From Microbacterium sp. W4I4 (GTDB taxonomy: Bacteria; Actinomycetota; Actinomycetes; Actinomycetales; Microbacteriaceae): a stretch of 64,000 nucleotides of DNA. Within the stretch, counting starts at the first letter, position 1; every line of letters begins with the position of its first letter. The translations under genes and the position numbers were made by a program. The DNA is taken from NCBI RefSeq assembly GCF_030816235.1, contig NZ_JAUSXT010000001.1, forward strand, positions 3,224,001 to 3,288,000. Direction: 5' to 3'. Below the pieces are notes generated by a model. It had not been told where the DNA came from and searched no databases. It worked only from the letters and a program-made list of their open reading frames with translations. Shown piece by piece: positions 43,760-51,121 of this stretch.

Positions 43760-44164
43760 TCAGCGGGACAGCTCGGCGATCAGCCGCTCGACCCGGCGGC
43801 GGATCTCGTCGCGGATCGGGCGGACCGCGTCGATGCCCTGCCCTGCCGGGTCGTCGAGCTCCCAGTCCTCGTAGCGCTTGCCGGGGAAGATCGGGCAGGC
43901 ATCGCCGCAGCCCATGGTGATCACGACGTCGGCCTGCTTCACAGCATCCACCGTGAGCAGCTTCGGCTCGCCGTCGGTGATGTCGATCCCGGCTTCGCCC
44001 ATCGCCTCGACCGCGATCGGGTTGATCCGGTCCTTCGGCTCGGAGCCCGCCGAGCGCACGTCGATGCGGTCTCCGGCGAGGTGCTGCAGGAAGCCGGCGG
44101 CCATCTGCGATCGCCCCGCGTTGTGGACGCAGACGAACAGTACGGTCGGTGTGGAATCGGTCAT
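43760..44164 (-). CDS. arsC: Arsenate reductase, low-molecular-weight phosphatase type
   Basis: 134 residues. The P-loop CVHNAGRSQ (Cys-x5-Arg) is at the N-terminus, and the resolving-cysteine region is MGCGDACPIFPGKRYEDWEL. It reduces As(V) to As(III) using thioredoxin or mycothiol. Its start overlaps the aquaporin stop (ATGA), so the two are one operon. Confidence 0.92.
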   Translation of the reverse strand: MTDSTPTVLFVCVHNAGRSQMAAGFLQHLAGDRIDVRSAGSEPKDRINPIAVEAMGEAGIDITDGEPKLLTVDAVKQADVVITMGCGDACPIFPGKRYEDWELDDPAGQGIDAVRPIRDEIRRRVERLIAELSR

Positions 44165-44856
44165 GAGATCTCCTCGGGAGCGGCGGGACGACTGAACAGG
44201 GCGGCCGTGAGCAGGATGCCGATGATGGCGCCCACGAGCTGCGCGGCGACGAACGCCGAGGCGGACAGCGGCGAGATGCCGGCGAACGTGTCGCTGAACA
44301 CGCGTCCGAGGGTCACAGCGGGGTTGGCGAACGAGGTGGAGCTGGTGAACCAGTAGGCCGCGCCAATGTATCCGCCGACGGCGATGGCGATAGCGAGGAG
44401 GCTCTGAGAGGCGCGCACCATGCCGGCGATCAGCAGGGTCAGACCGGCGGTGGCCACCACCTCGCCGAGCAGTGTTCCCGCACCGGCGCGGTCATGGGTG
44501 GAAATCGCCGCGGGAACCTCGAACATCGCGTTCGCGAGCAGTGCCCCGCCGATGCCGCCGGCCAGCTGGGCGATGACGTACAGCACGAGCTCGGCGGGCT
44601 TCAGCCCGTCGCGGCGACGCAGGACGGCGTCGGCCAGGGAGATCACCGGGTTGAAGTGTGCCCCGGAGACCGGCCCGAACAGCAGGATCAGGGCGGCGAG
44701 CCCCAGGGCCGTCGCGACGGAGTTCTCGAGCAGGCGCAGGCCAGGATCCGTGCTCAGTCGCGCGGCCGCGATGCCCGAGCCGACGACGATGGCGACGAGC
44801 GCGCCGGTGCCGAGGAACTCGGCCGACGCGCGACGGAGCTGATTCGTGTGTGTCAT
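44161..44856 (-). CDS. MIP-family channel (AqpS-like aquaglyceroporin) of the arsenic operon
   Basis: About 231 residues from ATG 44856 (an ATG at 44877 overlaps the -10 element and is less likely). Six helices and both half-helix motifs are present: HFNPVIS and FANPAVT, with the first and last residues as usual for MIP proteins. Coupled to arsC, it probably lets As(III) leave the cell, as AqpS does in rhizobia. No ArsB or Acr3 pump is encoded here. Confidence 0.85.
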   Translation of the reverse strand: MTHTNQLRRASAEFLGTGALVAIVVGSGIAAARLSTDPGLRLLENSVATALGLAALILLFGPVSGAHFNPVISLADAVLRRRDGLKPAELVLYVIAQLAGGIGGALLANAMFEVPAAISTHDRAGAGTLLGEVVATAGLTLLIAGMVRASQSLLAIAIAVGGYIGAAYWFTSSTSFANPAVTLGRVFSDTFAGISPLSASAFVAAQLVGAIIGILLTAALFSRPAAPEEIS

Positions 44857-44865
44857 GTCGTGGAC

Positions 44866-44897
44866 ATCTTGACTCATCCGATTGCCTCAGTCAAGAT
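44866..44897. promoter_or_regulatory. Symmetric divergent promoter/operator of the ars genes
   Basis: ATCTTGACT (44866-44874) and AGTCAAGAT (44889-44897) are perfect inverted repeats. Each arm holds TTGACT on one strand and CAAGAT on the other, so both strands read TTGACT-17 bp-CAAGAT: two face-to-face promoters. Start codons lie 9 nt (minus) and 7 nt (plus) after the -10, so both mRNAs look leaderless. A second perfect pair ATTGCCTCA/TGAGGCAAT (44881-44889, 44898-44906) overlaps the plus start and is a likely ArsR site. Confidence 0.72.
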
Positions 44898-44904
44898 TGA
44901 GGCA

Positions 44905-45579
44905 ATGGATGCTGAGGAAGATCGTGAACTGGAGGCTCGAGCGCGACGCCACGCCGCGCTCGCCGAGCCCGTGCGCCTGCGGATCGTGGATCTGCTGGCA
45001 CTGGGCGATCTGTCGCCGACGGAGCTCGGCCGGCGGCTGGGGTTGACGTCCAATCTGCTCGCGCACCATCTGAATGTGCTGGAAGCCGAGGGGCTCGTCA
45101 GGCGCGATCGTTCGGAAGGCGATGGCCGCCGCAGCTATGTGCGACTCGACGCGCACAGCCTGATCGATCCGACACCCGCCCGAACGGTCACCGCGCCCCG
45201 CGTCGTCTTCGTCTGCACCGCGAACTCCGCGCGGTCCCAGCTTGCGCAGGCCCTGTGGGGCGCTGCGAGTCCGGTTCCCGCGCTGAGCGCCGGCACGCAT
45301 CCGGCGGACCGGGTCGCTCCCGCTGCCATCGACGTCGCCGCCCGCCACGGCCTGGATCTCACTCAGGCGGTGCCGCGACTCGTCGACGATCGGATCACGG
45401 CATCCGACCTGATCATCACCGTCTGCGACCGCGCACACGAGGAGTACCCCGCGACTTCACTGCATTGGTCCGTGCCGGACCCGGTGCGGGTCGGAACGCG
45501 GGCGGCGTTCGACGAGGCCTTCTCCGAACTCGAGACCCGCGTCTCATGGCTCGCGCCGCTGGTCCGTCTCGCAGCCTGA
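44905..45579 (+). CDS. ArsR-type regulator fused to arsenate reductase/LMW phosphatase domain
   Basis: 224 residues. Residues 1-90 are an ArsR winged helix (LAEPVRLRIVDLLALGDLSPTELGRRLGLTSNLLAHHLNVLEAEGLVRRD). Residues about 97-224 are a low-molecular-weight phosphatase/ArsC domain with P-loop CTANSARSQ and ITVCDRAHEE. Such fusions occur in actinobacterial ars loci. The usual ArsR metal-binding cysteines are not seen in the N-terminal part, so the reductase domain may supply the sensing. Divergent from the aquaporin-arsC operon. Confidence 0.9.
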   Translation: MDAEEDRELEARARRHAALAEPVRLRIVDLLALGDLSPTELGRRLGLTSNLLAHHLNVLEAEGLVRRDRSEGDGRRSYVRLDAHSLIDPTPARTVTAPRVVFVCTANSARSQLAQALWGAASPVPALSAGTHPADRVAPAAIDVAARHGLDLTQAVPRLVDDRITASDLIITVCDRAHEEYPATSLHWSVPDPVRVGTRAAFDEAFSELETRVSWLAPLVRLAA

Positions 45580-45596
45580 CCGAGCGGCCGTGGACG

Positions 45597-46901
45597 TCAG
45601 CCGGCGAAGAACGCGCGGGCGACGCGCGAGAGGTCGTGCAGGTCGCTGACTCCGGCGAGCTCACGGGCCGAGTGCATCGACAGGATCGGGATGCCGACAT
45701 CCACCGTGCGGATGCCGAGACGCGTCGCCGTGATCGGGCCGATCGTCGAGCCGCACGGCACCGCGTTGTTCGACACGAACTCCTGCGAGGAGACCCCCGC
45801 CTGCTCGCACCAGCCCGACCAGGCGGCGGCGCCGACGGCATCCGTCGCGTAGCGCTGGTTGGCGTTGATCTTCAGGATCGGACCCGAGCCGAGTACCGGC
45901 TGCACGACCGGGTCGTGCTTGTGCGCGAAGTTGGGGTGCACCGAGTGGCCCACGTCGCTGGAGACGTGCCATGAGGCCGCGAGCGCGCGGCGCTGCTCGT
46001 CCGCATCCGCTCCGAGACCGGAGTACAGCCGGGCCAGGACATCTTCGAGGAACGGTCCGGCAGCTCCCGAGCGCGACGCCGAGCCGAGTTCCTCGTGGTC
46101 GAAGGCGGCCAGGATCGGAATGACGCCCGGCGCCTGGGTCCCTGAGCCCGTCGAAGGGCCGGCAGCCTCGATCAGTGCGACCACGCCGGCGTGCACCGAG
46201 GCCAGGTCGTCGAGCCGGCCCGAGGCGAAGAACGCGTCGTCCTTGCCGAACACAGCACCGCGGGCGGCATCCGCCACCACCGCGTCATAGCCGCGGATCT
46301 CGGCGACCTCGACGCCGGCGGCTGCGGCGAGCTCGGCGAGGATGTCGGCGGATGCCGCATCTCCCAGCCCCCACACCGGCTGCGTGCCGGTCTGCTTGTC
46401 GAGGGAGAGTCCGTCGTTGACTCCGCGGTCCAGATGGATCGCCAGCTGCGGCAGGCGCAGCAGCGCCCCGGTCGCCGCCAACACGACCCGGCCGTCCGCC
46501 AGGGCCAGGCGCCCGGCCAGACGCAGCTCCCGGTCGAGCCAGGAGTTCAGCAGGGGTCCGCCGTAGACCTCGACCGCCGCCTGCAGCCACCCGTGGGAAC
46601 CGGTGCTCGCCTTCGGCTTGAGCTTGAAGCCGGGGGAGTCGGTGTGCGCGCCCAGCACGTGCACGGGTGTGGTCGCCGCGGCATCCGTCGGAACGACCCA
46701 GCCGATCGCCGCGCCGTCGCGCACGACGACGAAGCGTCCGCCCGGCTGCGTCGGCCAGGCGTCGGTCTCGTCGAGACGGGTGAACCCGGCATCCTCGAGC
46801 CTGCGGGCGACCTCCTCCGCGGCGTGATAGCTCGACGGCGAGGCGGCGACGAAGTCCGCGAGATCGGAGGCGTGGGCGAGGGCGGCAGAGCTGACGGGCA
46901 T
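45597..46901 (-). CDS. M18-family aminopeptidase (aspartyl aminopeptidase type)
   Basis: 434 residues, a cytoplasmic zinc aminopeptidase that removes N-terminal acidic residues. Metal and catalytic motifs: LGAHTDSPGFKLKP, SGRLDDLAS, AAFDHEELGS and ILSMHSARE near the C-terminus. A short insertion GPSTGSGT (near residue 250) matches the dispersed DNA repeat at 46137-46160 and is probably tolerated in a loop. Convergent with the ArsR-ArsC gene. Confidence 0.93.
   Translation of the reverse strand: MPVSSAALAHASDLADFVAASPSSYHAAEEVARRLEDAGFTRLDETDAWPTQPGGRFVVVRDGAAIGWVVPTDAAATTPVHVLGAHTDSPGFKLKPKASTGSHGWLQAAVEVYGGPLLNSWLDRELRLAGRLALADGRVVLAATGALLRLPQLAIHLDRGVNDGLSLDKQTGTQPVWGLGDAASADILAELAAAAGVEVAEIRGYDAVVADAARGAVFGKDDAFFASGRLDDLASVHAGVVALIEAAGPSTGSGTQAPGVIPILAAFDHEELGSASRSGAAGPFLEDVLARLYSGLGADADEQRRALAASWHVSSDVGHSVHPNFAHKHDPVVQPVLGSGPILKINANQRYATDAVGAAAWSGWCEQAGVSSQEFVSNNAVPCGSTIGPITATRLGIRTVDVGIPILSMHSARELAGVSDLHDLSRVARAFFAG
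46137..46160 (+). repeat. Dispersed repeat GGTCCCTGAGCCCGTCGAAG, copy 2
   Basis: Twenty of 22 bases match the copy at 42176-42197. Here it is inside the M18 aminopeptidase gene and is read in another frame as GPSTGSGT. Confidence 0.65.
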
Positions 46902-46950
46902 GCCTTCGATGGTAGTCCGGCGGTTCGCGTGGGCTCGCCGCGCCCCGGCG

Positions 46951-47607
46951 TCAGTGGAAGTCGACGAGCCCCGCGTGCGCGGCGGCGACGAGGATCTGCA
47001 CCCGATCGCGCACGTGCCACTTCGACATGATGCGGCCGAGATGCGCCTTGACCGTGCCCTCGGAGACGATCAGCGATTGCGCGATCTCGAGGTTGGACAT
47101 GCCTCGGGCGAGACGATCGAGCACCTCGGCCTCACGGTCCGTCAGCGGCTCCAATGCCTCGGCCGCACCGTGAGCCGGCGCCGTGTCGCGCACATGGTTG
47201 ACGAGCATCGCGGCGATGCGCGGCGAGAGGGAGCTCGCGCCGCTGTGGACTTCGCGGACGCCGTCGAGGATGATCTCGGCGCTGGAGTCCTTGAGCAGAT
47301 AGCCGGATGCCCCGGCGCTCAGCATCGGCAGCACGGTGTCGCTGCCGTCGAGGGTGGTCACGGCGAGGATTCGGACGTCGGGCCAGCGCTCGCTGATGGC
47401 GGCGGTGGCCTGGATGCCGTTCATCTCAGGCATCTGCACGTCCATCATCACCACGTCGACGCTCTGGCGCTCGAGGAAGGCGATTGCCTCGATCCCGTTG
47501 TCGGCCTGCCCCACGACTTCGATCTCCGGCCCGCGCGCGACGAAGTGCGAGAGCGCCGAGCGCACCAGTGGGTCGTCGTCGACGATGAGAACGCGGATGT
47601 CCGGCAT
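46951..47607 (-). CDS. NarL/LuxR-type response regulator
   Basis: 218 residues. Receiver domain with acidic pocket VDDD, phospho-acceptor Asp in VVMMDVQMPEMNG, and KDSS; C-terminal LuxR helix-turn-helix (LTDREAEVLDRLARGMSNLEIAQ, then SEGTVKAHLGRIMSKW). It is divergent from the histidine kinase at 47838 and a 15-residue peptide gene, and is surely the kinase's partner. TGGACN4GTCCA boxes in the shared spacer are its probable targets. Confidence 0.93.
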   Translation of the reverse strand: MPDIRVLIVDDDPLVRSALSHFVARGPEIEVVGQADNGIEAIAFLERQSVDVVMMDVQMPEMNGIQATAAISERWPDVRILAVTTLDGSDTVLPMLSAGASGYLLKDSSAEIILDGVREVHSGASSLSPRIAAMLVNHVRDTAPAHGAAEALEPLTDREAEVLDRLARGMSNLEIAQSLIVSEGTVKAHLGRIMSKWHVRDRVQILVAAAHAGLVDFH

Positions 47608-47650
47608 GACTGAAGCCTAACGGCGTGCACGGCTCCGACAGGGGTCGATG

Positions 47651-47664
47651 TGGACCTTTGTCCA
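47651..47664. promoter_or_regulatory. Candidate response-regulator box 1
   Basis: Palindrome TGGACCTTTGTCCA, 43 bp upstream of the response regulator start and about 95 bp before the peptide gene. It shares the pattern TGGACN4GTCCA with box 3. Confidence 0.65.
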
Positions 47665-47726
47665 TCGAGGTCTGGCCTGAGAGGCGATGCGCTTTCCGGT
47701 CGCAGTCGAGAAGATCAATAGGTACT

Positions 47727-47740
47727 TGGACAAACGACCA
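47727..47740. promoter_or_regulatory. Candidate response-regulator box 2 (imperfect)
   Basis: TGGACAAACGACCA, 18 bp before the peptide start codon. One arm matches TGGAC; the other reads GACCA instead of GTCCA. Confidence 0.5.
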
Positions 47741-47758
47741 GTGAATGAGGTGAATCAC

Positions 47759-47806
47759 ATGTCCATCTGGGAACTGCTCGCACGCGCACTCGGTATCTTC
47801 CGCTAA
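47759..47806 (+). CDS. 15-residue amphipathic peptide upstream of the sensor kinase
   Basis: ATG 47759 to TAA 47806 encodes MSIWELLARALGIFR. GAGGTGA, 5 nt before the ATG, is one of the best ribosome-binding sites in the window. The sequence would form a short amphipathic helix with Trp and Phe on one side and two Arg. It lies between response-regulator boxes and the kinase gene. It could be a secreted signal, a membrane-active peptide or a translation-coupling leader. A GC hairpin follows its stop (47808-47831). Confidence 0.55.
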   Translation: MSIWELLARALGIFR

Positions 47807-47807
47807 A

Positions 47808-47831
47808 GGTACCCCCTCGAATAGGGGATAC
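47808..47831 (+). promoter_or_regulatory. Hairpin between peptide and kinase genes
   Basis: GTACCCCCT and AGGGGATAC can pair with one G-T, around CGAAT. It separates the peptide gene from the kinase start at 47838 and may set the expression ratio by partial termination or by covering the ribosome-binding region. Confidence 0.45.
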
Positions 47832-47837
47832 TGAAGC

Positions 47838-48980
47838 ATGTCCTTCGGTCTGGCTGCCAGGGAAGACTCCGGCACACTTCGCCTGACTCGAGGCGAGAAG
47901 CTCAGCTCCATCGAGCGGATCGCGCTCCTGGTGGGCATCGGCATCTTCATCGCCATCGACGTCGTCGGGATCTTCATGGTCCCTTCAGACAACGTCGCTT
48001 CCTCGATTCTGAGCATCTCGGCCACCGCGGTGTTCACCCTTTATCTCTGGTCCCCGGTCACCGCGACAGCCGTGCTGGGGGTCGTGTTCGCCCTCTCCTT
48101 CTTCGCCGGCACTGATACGTCTGTGCTGCTCGCCGGAACCGTCGCCGCCGGAATGGTCATGCGTCTGGGTTCCACAGCGCTGGTCCTCGCGTACGCGGGC
48201 GGCTTCCTCGTCGCCACCGCCGTCGTCGCATACGGTGACCCCGCGGTCCCCGTCAATGTCGGCATCTATCTGCTCATCGCAGCCATCGCCGGCGCCGTCG
48301 GCTTCACACTGCGACTGGCGTCCGATCGGGGTCATAGTCTCGAGAAGCGGCTCGCCGAGAGCGCCGAGCAGGAACGTCAAGCCGTCCTCGCCGAGCGGCG
48401 CTGGATCGCCGGCGAACTGCACGACAGCATCGCCCACCACCTGACGGTCGTGGCGCTGCACGTGCAGATGCTCGACGATCCGGTCTCCCTCCCGGGATCG
48501 CAGGAAGCGATCCGCGTCGCGGCGCGCAAGGCCATGGCAGACCTCCGTTTCGTCATCGAGCTCGCCGATGACGGCCCCCGCACCCGGGGCATGCAGGCGG
48601 GAGACCTCACGCAGGCGATCGACGAGGCGCGCTCCGAGATCGCATCAGCCGGGCACGTCGTCCGAGTGGACGGCGACGCCGGTGACGAGCGCATCCCGAG
48701 GGTGGCGGAGATCGCGTTCGCGCGAATCGTCCGCGAATCCGCAACCAACATCCTCAAGCACGCGGGGCCAGGCGAGGTGGACATCTGTCTGCAGGTCGAC
48801 GATGAGCTCGTGGAGCTGACGATCACAAGCCCGCTTCCCGACACCCCGCGCCGGGATCTGCCGTCCAGCGGCACCGGGTTGAACCGGATGGCGGAGCGCG
48901 TTCTCGGCGCGAGTGGCGAGTTCAGCGCGGGTGCCGGGGACGGGCAGTGGCAGGTGCTCGCACGCCTCCCGCTCTCGTGA
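47838..48980 (+). CDS. Membrane sensor histidine kinase (HisKA_3/NarX type)
   Basis: 380 residues. About six hydrophobic segments fill residues 28-175, with no large external domain, so the stimulus is probably sensed in or at the membrane. The dimerisation helix has the phospho-His in RRWIAGELHDSIAHHLTV. The ATPase domain keeps the N box (RESATNILKHA) and GTGLNRMAERV, but its other glycine box is weak. Divergent from its response regulator. Confidence 0.9.
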   Translation: MSFGLAAREDSGTLRLTRGEKLSSIERIALLVGIGIFIAIDVVGIFMVPSDNVASSILSISATAVFTLYLWSPVTATAVLGVVFALSFFAGTDTSVLLAGTVAAGMVMRLGSTALVLAYAGGFLVATAVVAYGDPAVPVNVGIYLLIAAIAGAVGFTLRLASDRGHSLEKRLAESAEQERQAVLAERRWIAGELHDSIAHHLTVVALHVQMLDDPVSLPGSQEAIRVAARKAMADLRFVIELADDGPRTRGMQAGDLTQAIDEARSEIASAGHVVRVDGDAGDERIPRVAEIAFARIVRESATNILKHAGPGEVDICLQVDDELVELTITSPLPDTPRRDLPSSGTGLNRMAERVLGASGEFSAGAGDGQWQVLARLPLS

Positions 48981-48992
48981 TCGACCAAACGC

Positions 48993-49006
48993 TGGACGAA
49001 AGTCCA
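48993..49006. promoter_or_regulatory. Candidate response-regulator box 3
   Basis: Palindrome TGGACGAAAGTCCA, 12 bp after the kinase stop. A -10-like TATAGG follows at 49029-49034. No convincing gene starts between here and the terminator at 49090, so it could drive a small RNA. Confidence 0.6.
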
Positions 49007-49089
49007 TATGAGTCTCGCCCTTCGGCCCTATAGGTCCCGCTGCGGCCGGTCGTAGCCTGGAGTTCCCCAGATAAAGCGTCCCCAGCGCT

Positions 49090-49141
49090 GCGATCGCGGG
49101 CGTGATATATCGGCTTCTAGACCCGATGCGCCTGCGATCGC
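49090..49141. terminator. Bidirectional terminator between kinase and yidC
   Basis: Arms 49090-49102 and 49129-49141 pair at 12 of 13 positions, with an inner ATCGG/CCGAT stem. A T-rich run (GTTTCTGTTTCC) follows on the plus strand. Both flanking genes converge here. Confidence 0.7.
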
Positions 49142-49175
49142 GTTTCTGTTTCCAGGCGGATCGCCCACTGAACGC

Positions 49176-49916
49176 TCACACGGGCAATGGGTAACGCCGG
49201 CGCAGCAGCGCACGCTGCACGAGCGTCCAGGTCACGGTGACGACGAGGTACAGCGCTGCGGCCAGTGGAACGAACGTCGCGAACACCGCCGTCAGGTAAT
49301 GCAGGCCGTTCATCAGGCTCAGCATCCCGGGGGAGGCCAGCGGGCCCTCGGCCGGAACCTGCGGGCGGAACGCGCGTCGGGTGATGTCGGCGATCACGAT
49401 GATGATCAGCAGCACCGCGCCCCATACGAGACCGGTCGGCAGGTCCAGCCCACCGCTGCCCAGCGCGTGCAGCAGCGAGGTGCCCAGCGGTGCCCCGAAG
49501 AGCTCGTGCGTCAGCAGCTCGTTCGCGTGCCCGGCGATCTGCGGGCGCAGGAACAGCGTGTAGAGCGTACCGACGACGGCCGCCTGCACCAGCAGTGGCA
49601 GGCAGCCGGCCAAGGGGGAGGCCTGCTCGTCGCGGTACAGGGCCATCGTCTCGCGCTGCAGCCGTTCACGATCCTTGCCAAGGCGTTTCTGCAGGTCGCG
49701 CATCTTGGGGGCCAGGCGCGCGCGCATCTGCTCCGCCTTGGCCTGGGAGACGCCGACCGGGATGAGTGCACAGCGCACCAGGAGTGTGACGAGGATCACA
49801 GCCATTGCCGATGCGGCAGTATCGGCCAGCGGCTCGAGCAGGGTGGAGAGGGAGAGCAGCGCGTTGTATGCGCCGTCGAGAAGAAGGGTCAGTGGAGGAA
49901 AGGCGAAGGTGTCCAT
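49176..49916 (-). CDS. yidC: YidC/Oxa1-family membrane protein insertase
   Basis: 246 residues with five hydrophobic segments and the family core (VTLLVRCALIPVGVSQAKAEQMRARLAPKM; ALYRDEQASPLAGCLPLLVQAAVVGTLYTLF), including the conserved membrane Arg in TLLVRC. It is shorter than the housekeeping actinobacterial YidC and not beside rnpA/rpmH, so it is probably a second copy. A DUF6412 gene lies 84 bp upstream on the same strand. Confidence 0.88.
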   Translation of the reverse strand: MDTFAFPPLTLLLDGAYNALLSLSTLLEPLADTAASAMAVILVTLLVRCALIPVGVSQAKAEQMRARLAPKMRDLQKRLGKDRERLQRETMALYRDEQASPLAGCLPLLVQAAVVGTLYTLFLRPQIAGHANELLTHELFGAPLGTSLLHALGSGGLDLPTGLVWGAVLLIIIVIADITRRAFRPQVPAEGPLASPGMLSLMNGLHYLTAVFATFVPLAAALYLVVTVTWTLVQRALLRRRYPLPV

Positions 49917-50000
49917 CGGTGAGTCCGTTCGCAGTGGCGGGAAGGGTCGGCGAGAAGCCGCGTTCCCGTCCTCAGCGTCGGTCGCGAGAGGACATCGGGG

Positions 50001-50285
50001 TCACGCGGCTTGCGCGACTCCCGGTGCTCGCGGACGCGGATGCCCGGCGGCATCCGGATCGCTCTGCGAGAGGAGGGTGGAGACATCGATGGCCCGGCGA
50101 GGGTGCGGGGTGGAGCGGATGCCGAAGAGCGGCGAGACCAGCGTCACGGCGATGGCGATCACGGCGACCGCGACCAGCACGGCGGCGACGCCCAGCATTC
50201 CGCCGGCCTCCAGGCCCGAGGGGAGCGGGACGACGCCGAGCGCCGTCAGCGAGAGCAGCAGCAGCGCGTTGATCGACTCGATCAT
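50001..50285 (-). CDS. DUF6412 membrane protein
   Basis: 94 residues from ATG 50285, with AAAGGGGG upstream. Two hydrophobic segments (INALLLLSLTALGVVPLP; GVAAVLVAVAVIAIAVTLVS) are followed by the conserved tail RRAIDVSTLLSQSDPDAAGHPRPRAPG. This family is regularly found just upstream of a short YidC in actinobacteria, as here. Function unknown, presumably assisting insertion. Confidence 0.82.
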   Translation of the reverse strand: MIESINALLLLSLTALGVVPLPSGLEAGGMLGVAAVLVAVAVIAIAVTLVSPLFGIRSTPHPRRAIDVSTLLSQSDPDAAGHPRPRAPGVAQAA

Positions 50286-50342
50286 CCGGTCCCCCTTTCC
50301 TGGGACGAGGCTAGCACCCGGCGGACCTGGCCCGGAAAGGAT

Positions 50343-50381
50343 GTCAACCCCCTCGGCGCCCGAGATGTCGGATGCGAGCAT
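50343..50381 (+). promoter_or_regulatory. GTCAAC-27-nAnnnT promoter, site 1
   Basis: GTCAACCCCC at 50343-50352 and the -10-like GAGCAT at 50376-50381. The transcript would start about 26 bp before the gene at 50414. Confidence 0.7.
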
Positions 50382-50413
50382 CGTGGCATCCGACAGTGAG
50401 GAGGAGGATTCTC

Positions 50414-50617
50414 ATGACCGACCCCGAGATCCATACCTGGTGGCCCGGCCTGACCGCCGAGGCGAAGTACACGCTGGATGCGATGGATGGCGAGATCATC
50501 CCCGACCTGGTGCGCGACGAGATCGAGCAGCTCACCGGAAGCCGGATGTCACGGGACGAGCGCCTGAACATCGCGGACCGGGACTTCATCCGCACCCAGC
50601 GCGAAGCTGTCGATTGA
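50414..50617 (+). CDS. Small conserved-type protein, unknown function
   Basis: 67 residues from ATG 50414 behind GAGGAGG. Acidic and helical (TWWPGLTAEAKYTLDAMDGEIIPDLVRDEIEQLTG, ending RDFIRTQREAVD). No membrane segment or known motif. It is a single gene driven by a GTCAAC-class promoter and so is likely part of the stress-type regulon of this island. Confidence 0.75.
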   Translation: MTDPEIHTWWPGLTAEAKYTLDAMDGEIIPDLVRDEIEQLTGSRMSRDERLNIADRDFIRTQREAVD

Positions 50618-50626
50618 CGTCATCCG

Positions 50627-51121
50627 TCATCCGTCTTTGACCTCCTGGGTGCGGACCGTGTCCTGGCCCGCACGTTCGGCGGGATAGTCGGGCCGCTCAG
50701 GCTGCGGCAGCTGGTCGGAGAGTTCACCGCCCTCGCGTCCGCCGAACGGACGGCCGTGATCGGCGTATTCCGCCCGCCCGAAGACGAGGGTCCACTCGCC
50801 CAGGGTGAACCGGGCGCCGGTGCGCAGCACCTCGGTGCGCTCGCCCTCGTGGTCCGGCTCCGAGCTGGCATTCATCTCGCCCGCTCCGTGCAGGGTGAGC
50901 ACGTACTCGTCGCGGTCGTCGTGAACGATCGTGGCGTGCACGGCATCCGTGCCCTGCAGCATCAGGTCGCTGCCCTGCCCCGATCCGATCGTGACCTCGT
51001 CCGCCGTGAGATCGAAGACGGAACGATCCTCGCCGCTGCGAGAGACCAGCAGGTGCGGCGCGCCCGACCCCCATTCGGCATGGGTGGTCATCGCGCTGTC
51101 GACCTCGGTCCGCCCGGTCAT
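50627..51121 (-). CDS. FHA-domain protein
   Basis: 164 residues. A forkhead-associated fold is seen in about residues 20-120 (LTADEVTIGSGQGSDLMLQGTDAVHATIVHDD; TGARFTLGEWTLVFGRAEYADHG). The usual phosphothreonine-binding Arg (IGR) is Ser (IGS), so phosphopeptide binding may be lost, although the VHA histidine remains. The C-terminal tail is disordered. Its start overlaps the CBS gene stop (ATGA). Confidence 0.82.
   Translation of the reverse strand: MTGRTEVDSAMTTHAEWGSGAPHLLVSRSGEDRSVFDLTADEVTIGSGQGSDLMLQGTDAVHATIVHDDRDEYVLTLHGAGEMNASSEPDHEGERTEVLRTGARFTLGEWTLVFGRAEYADHGRPFGGREGGELSDQLPQPERPDYPAERAGQDTVRTQEVKDG

Noticed and set aside
49008..49055. 15-codon frame MSLALRPYRSRCGRS after response-regulator box 3
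   Set aside because: There is no convincing ribosome-binding site, it begins upstream of the likely -10 (TATAGG), and its sequence lacks the amphipathic pattern of the peptide at 47759.
49089..49141. Two GCGATCGC octamers (HIP1-like) as a special repeat
   Set aside because: They are simply the two arms of the terminator hairpin.
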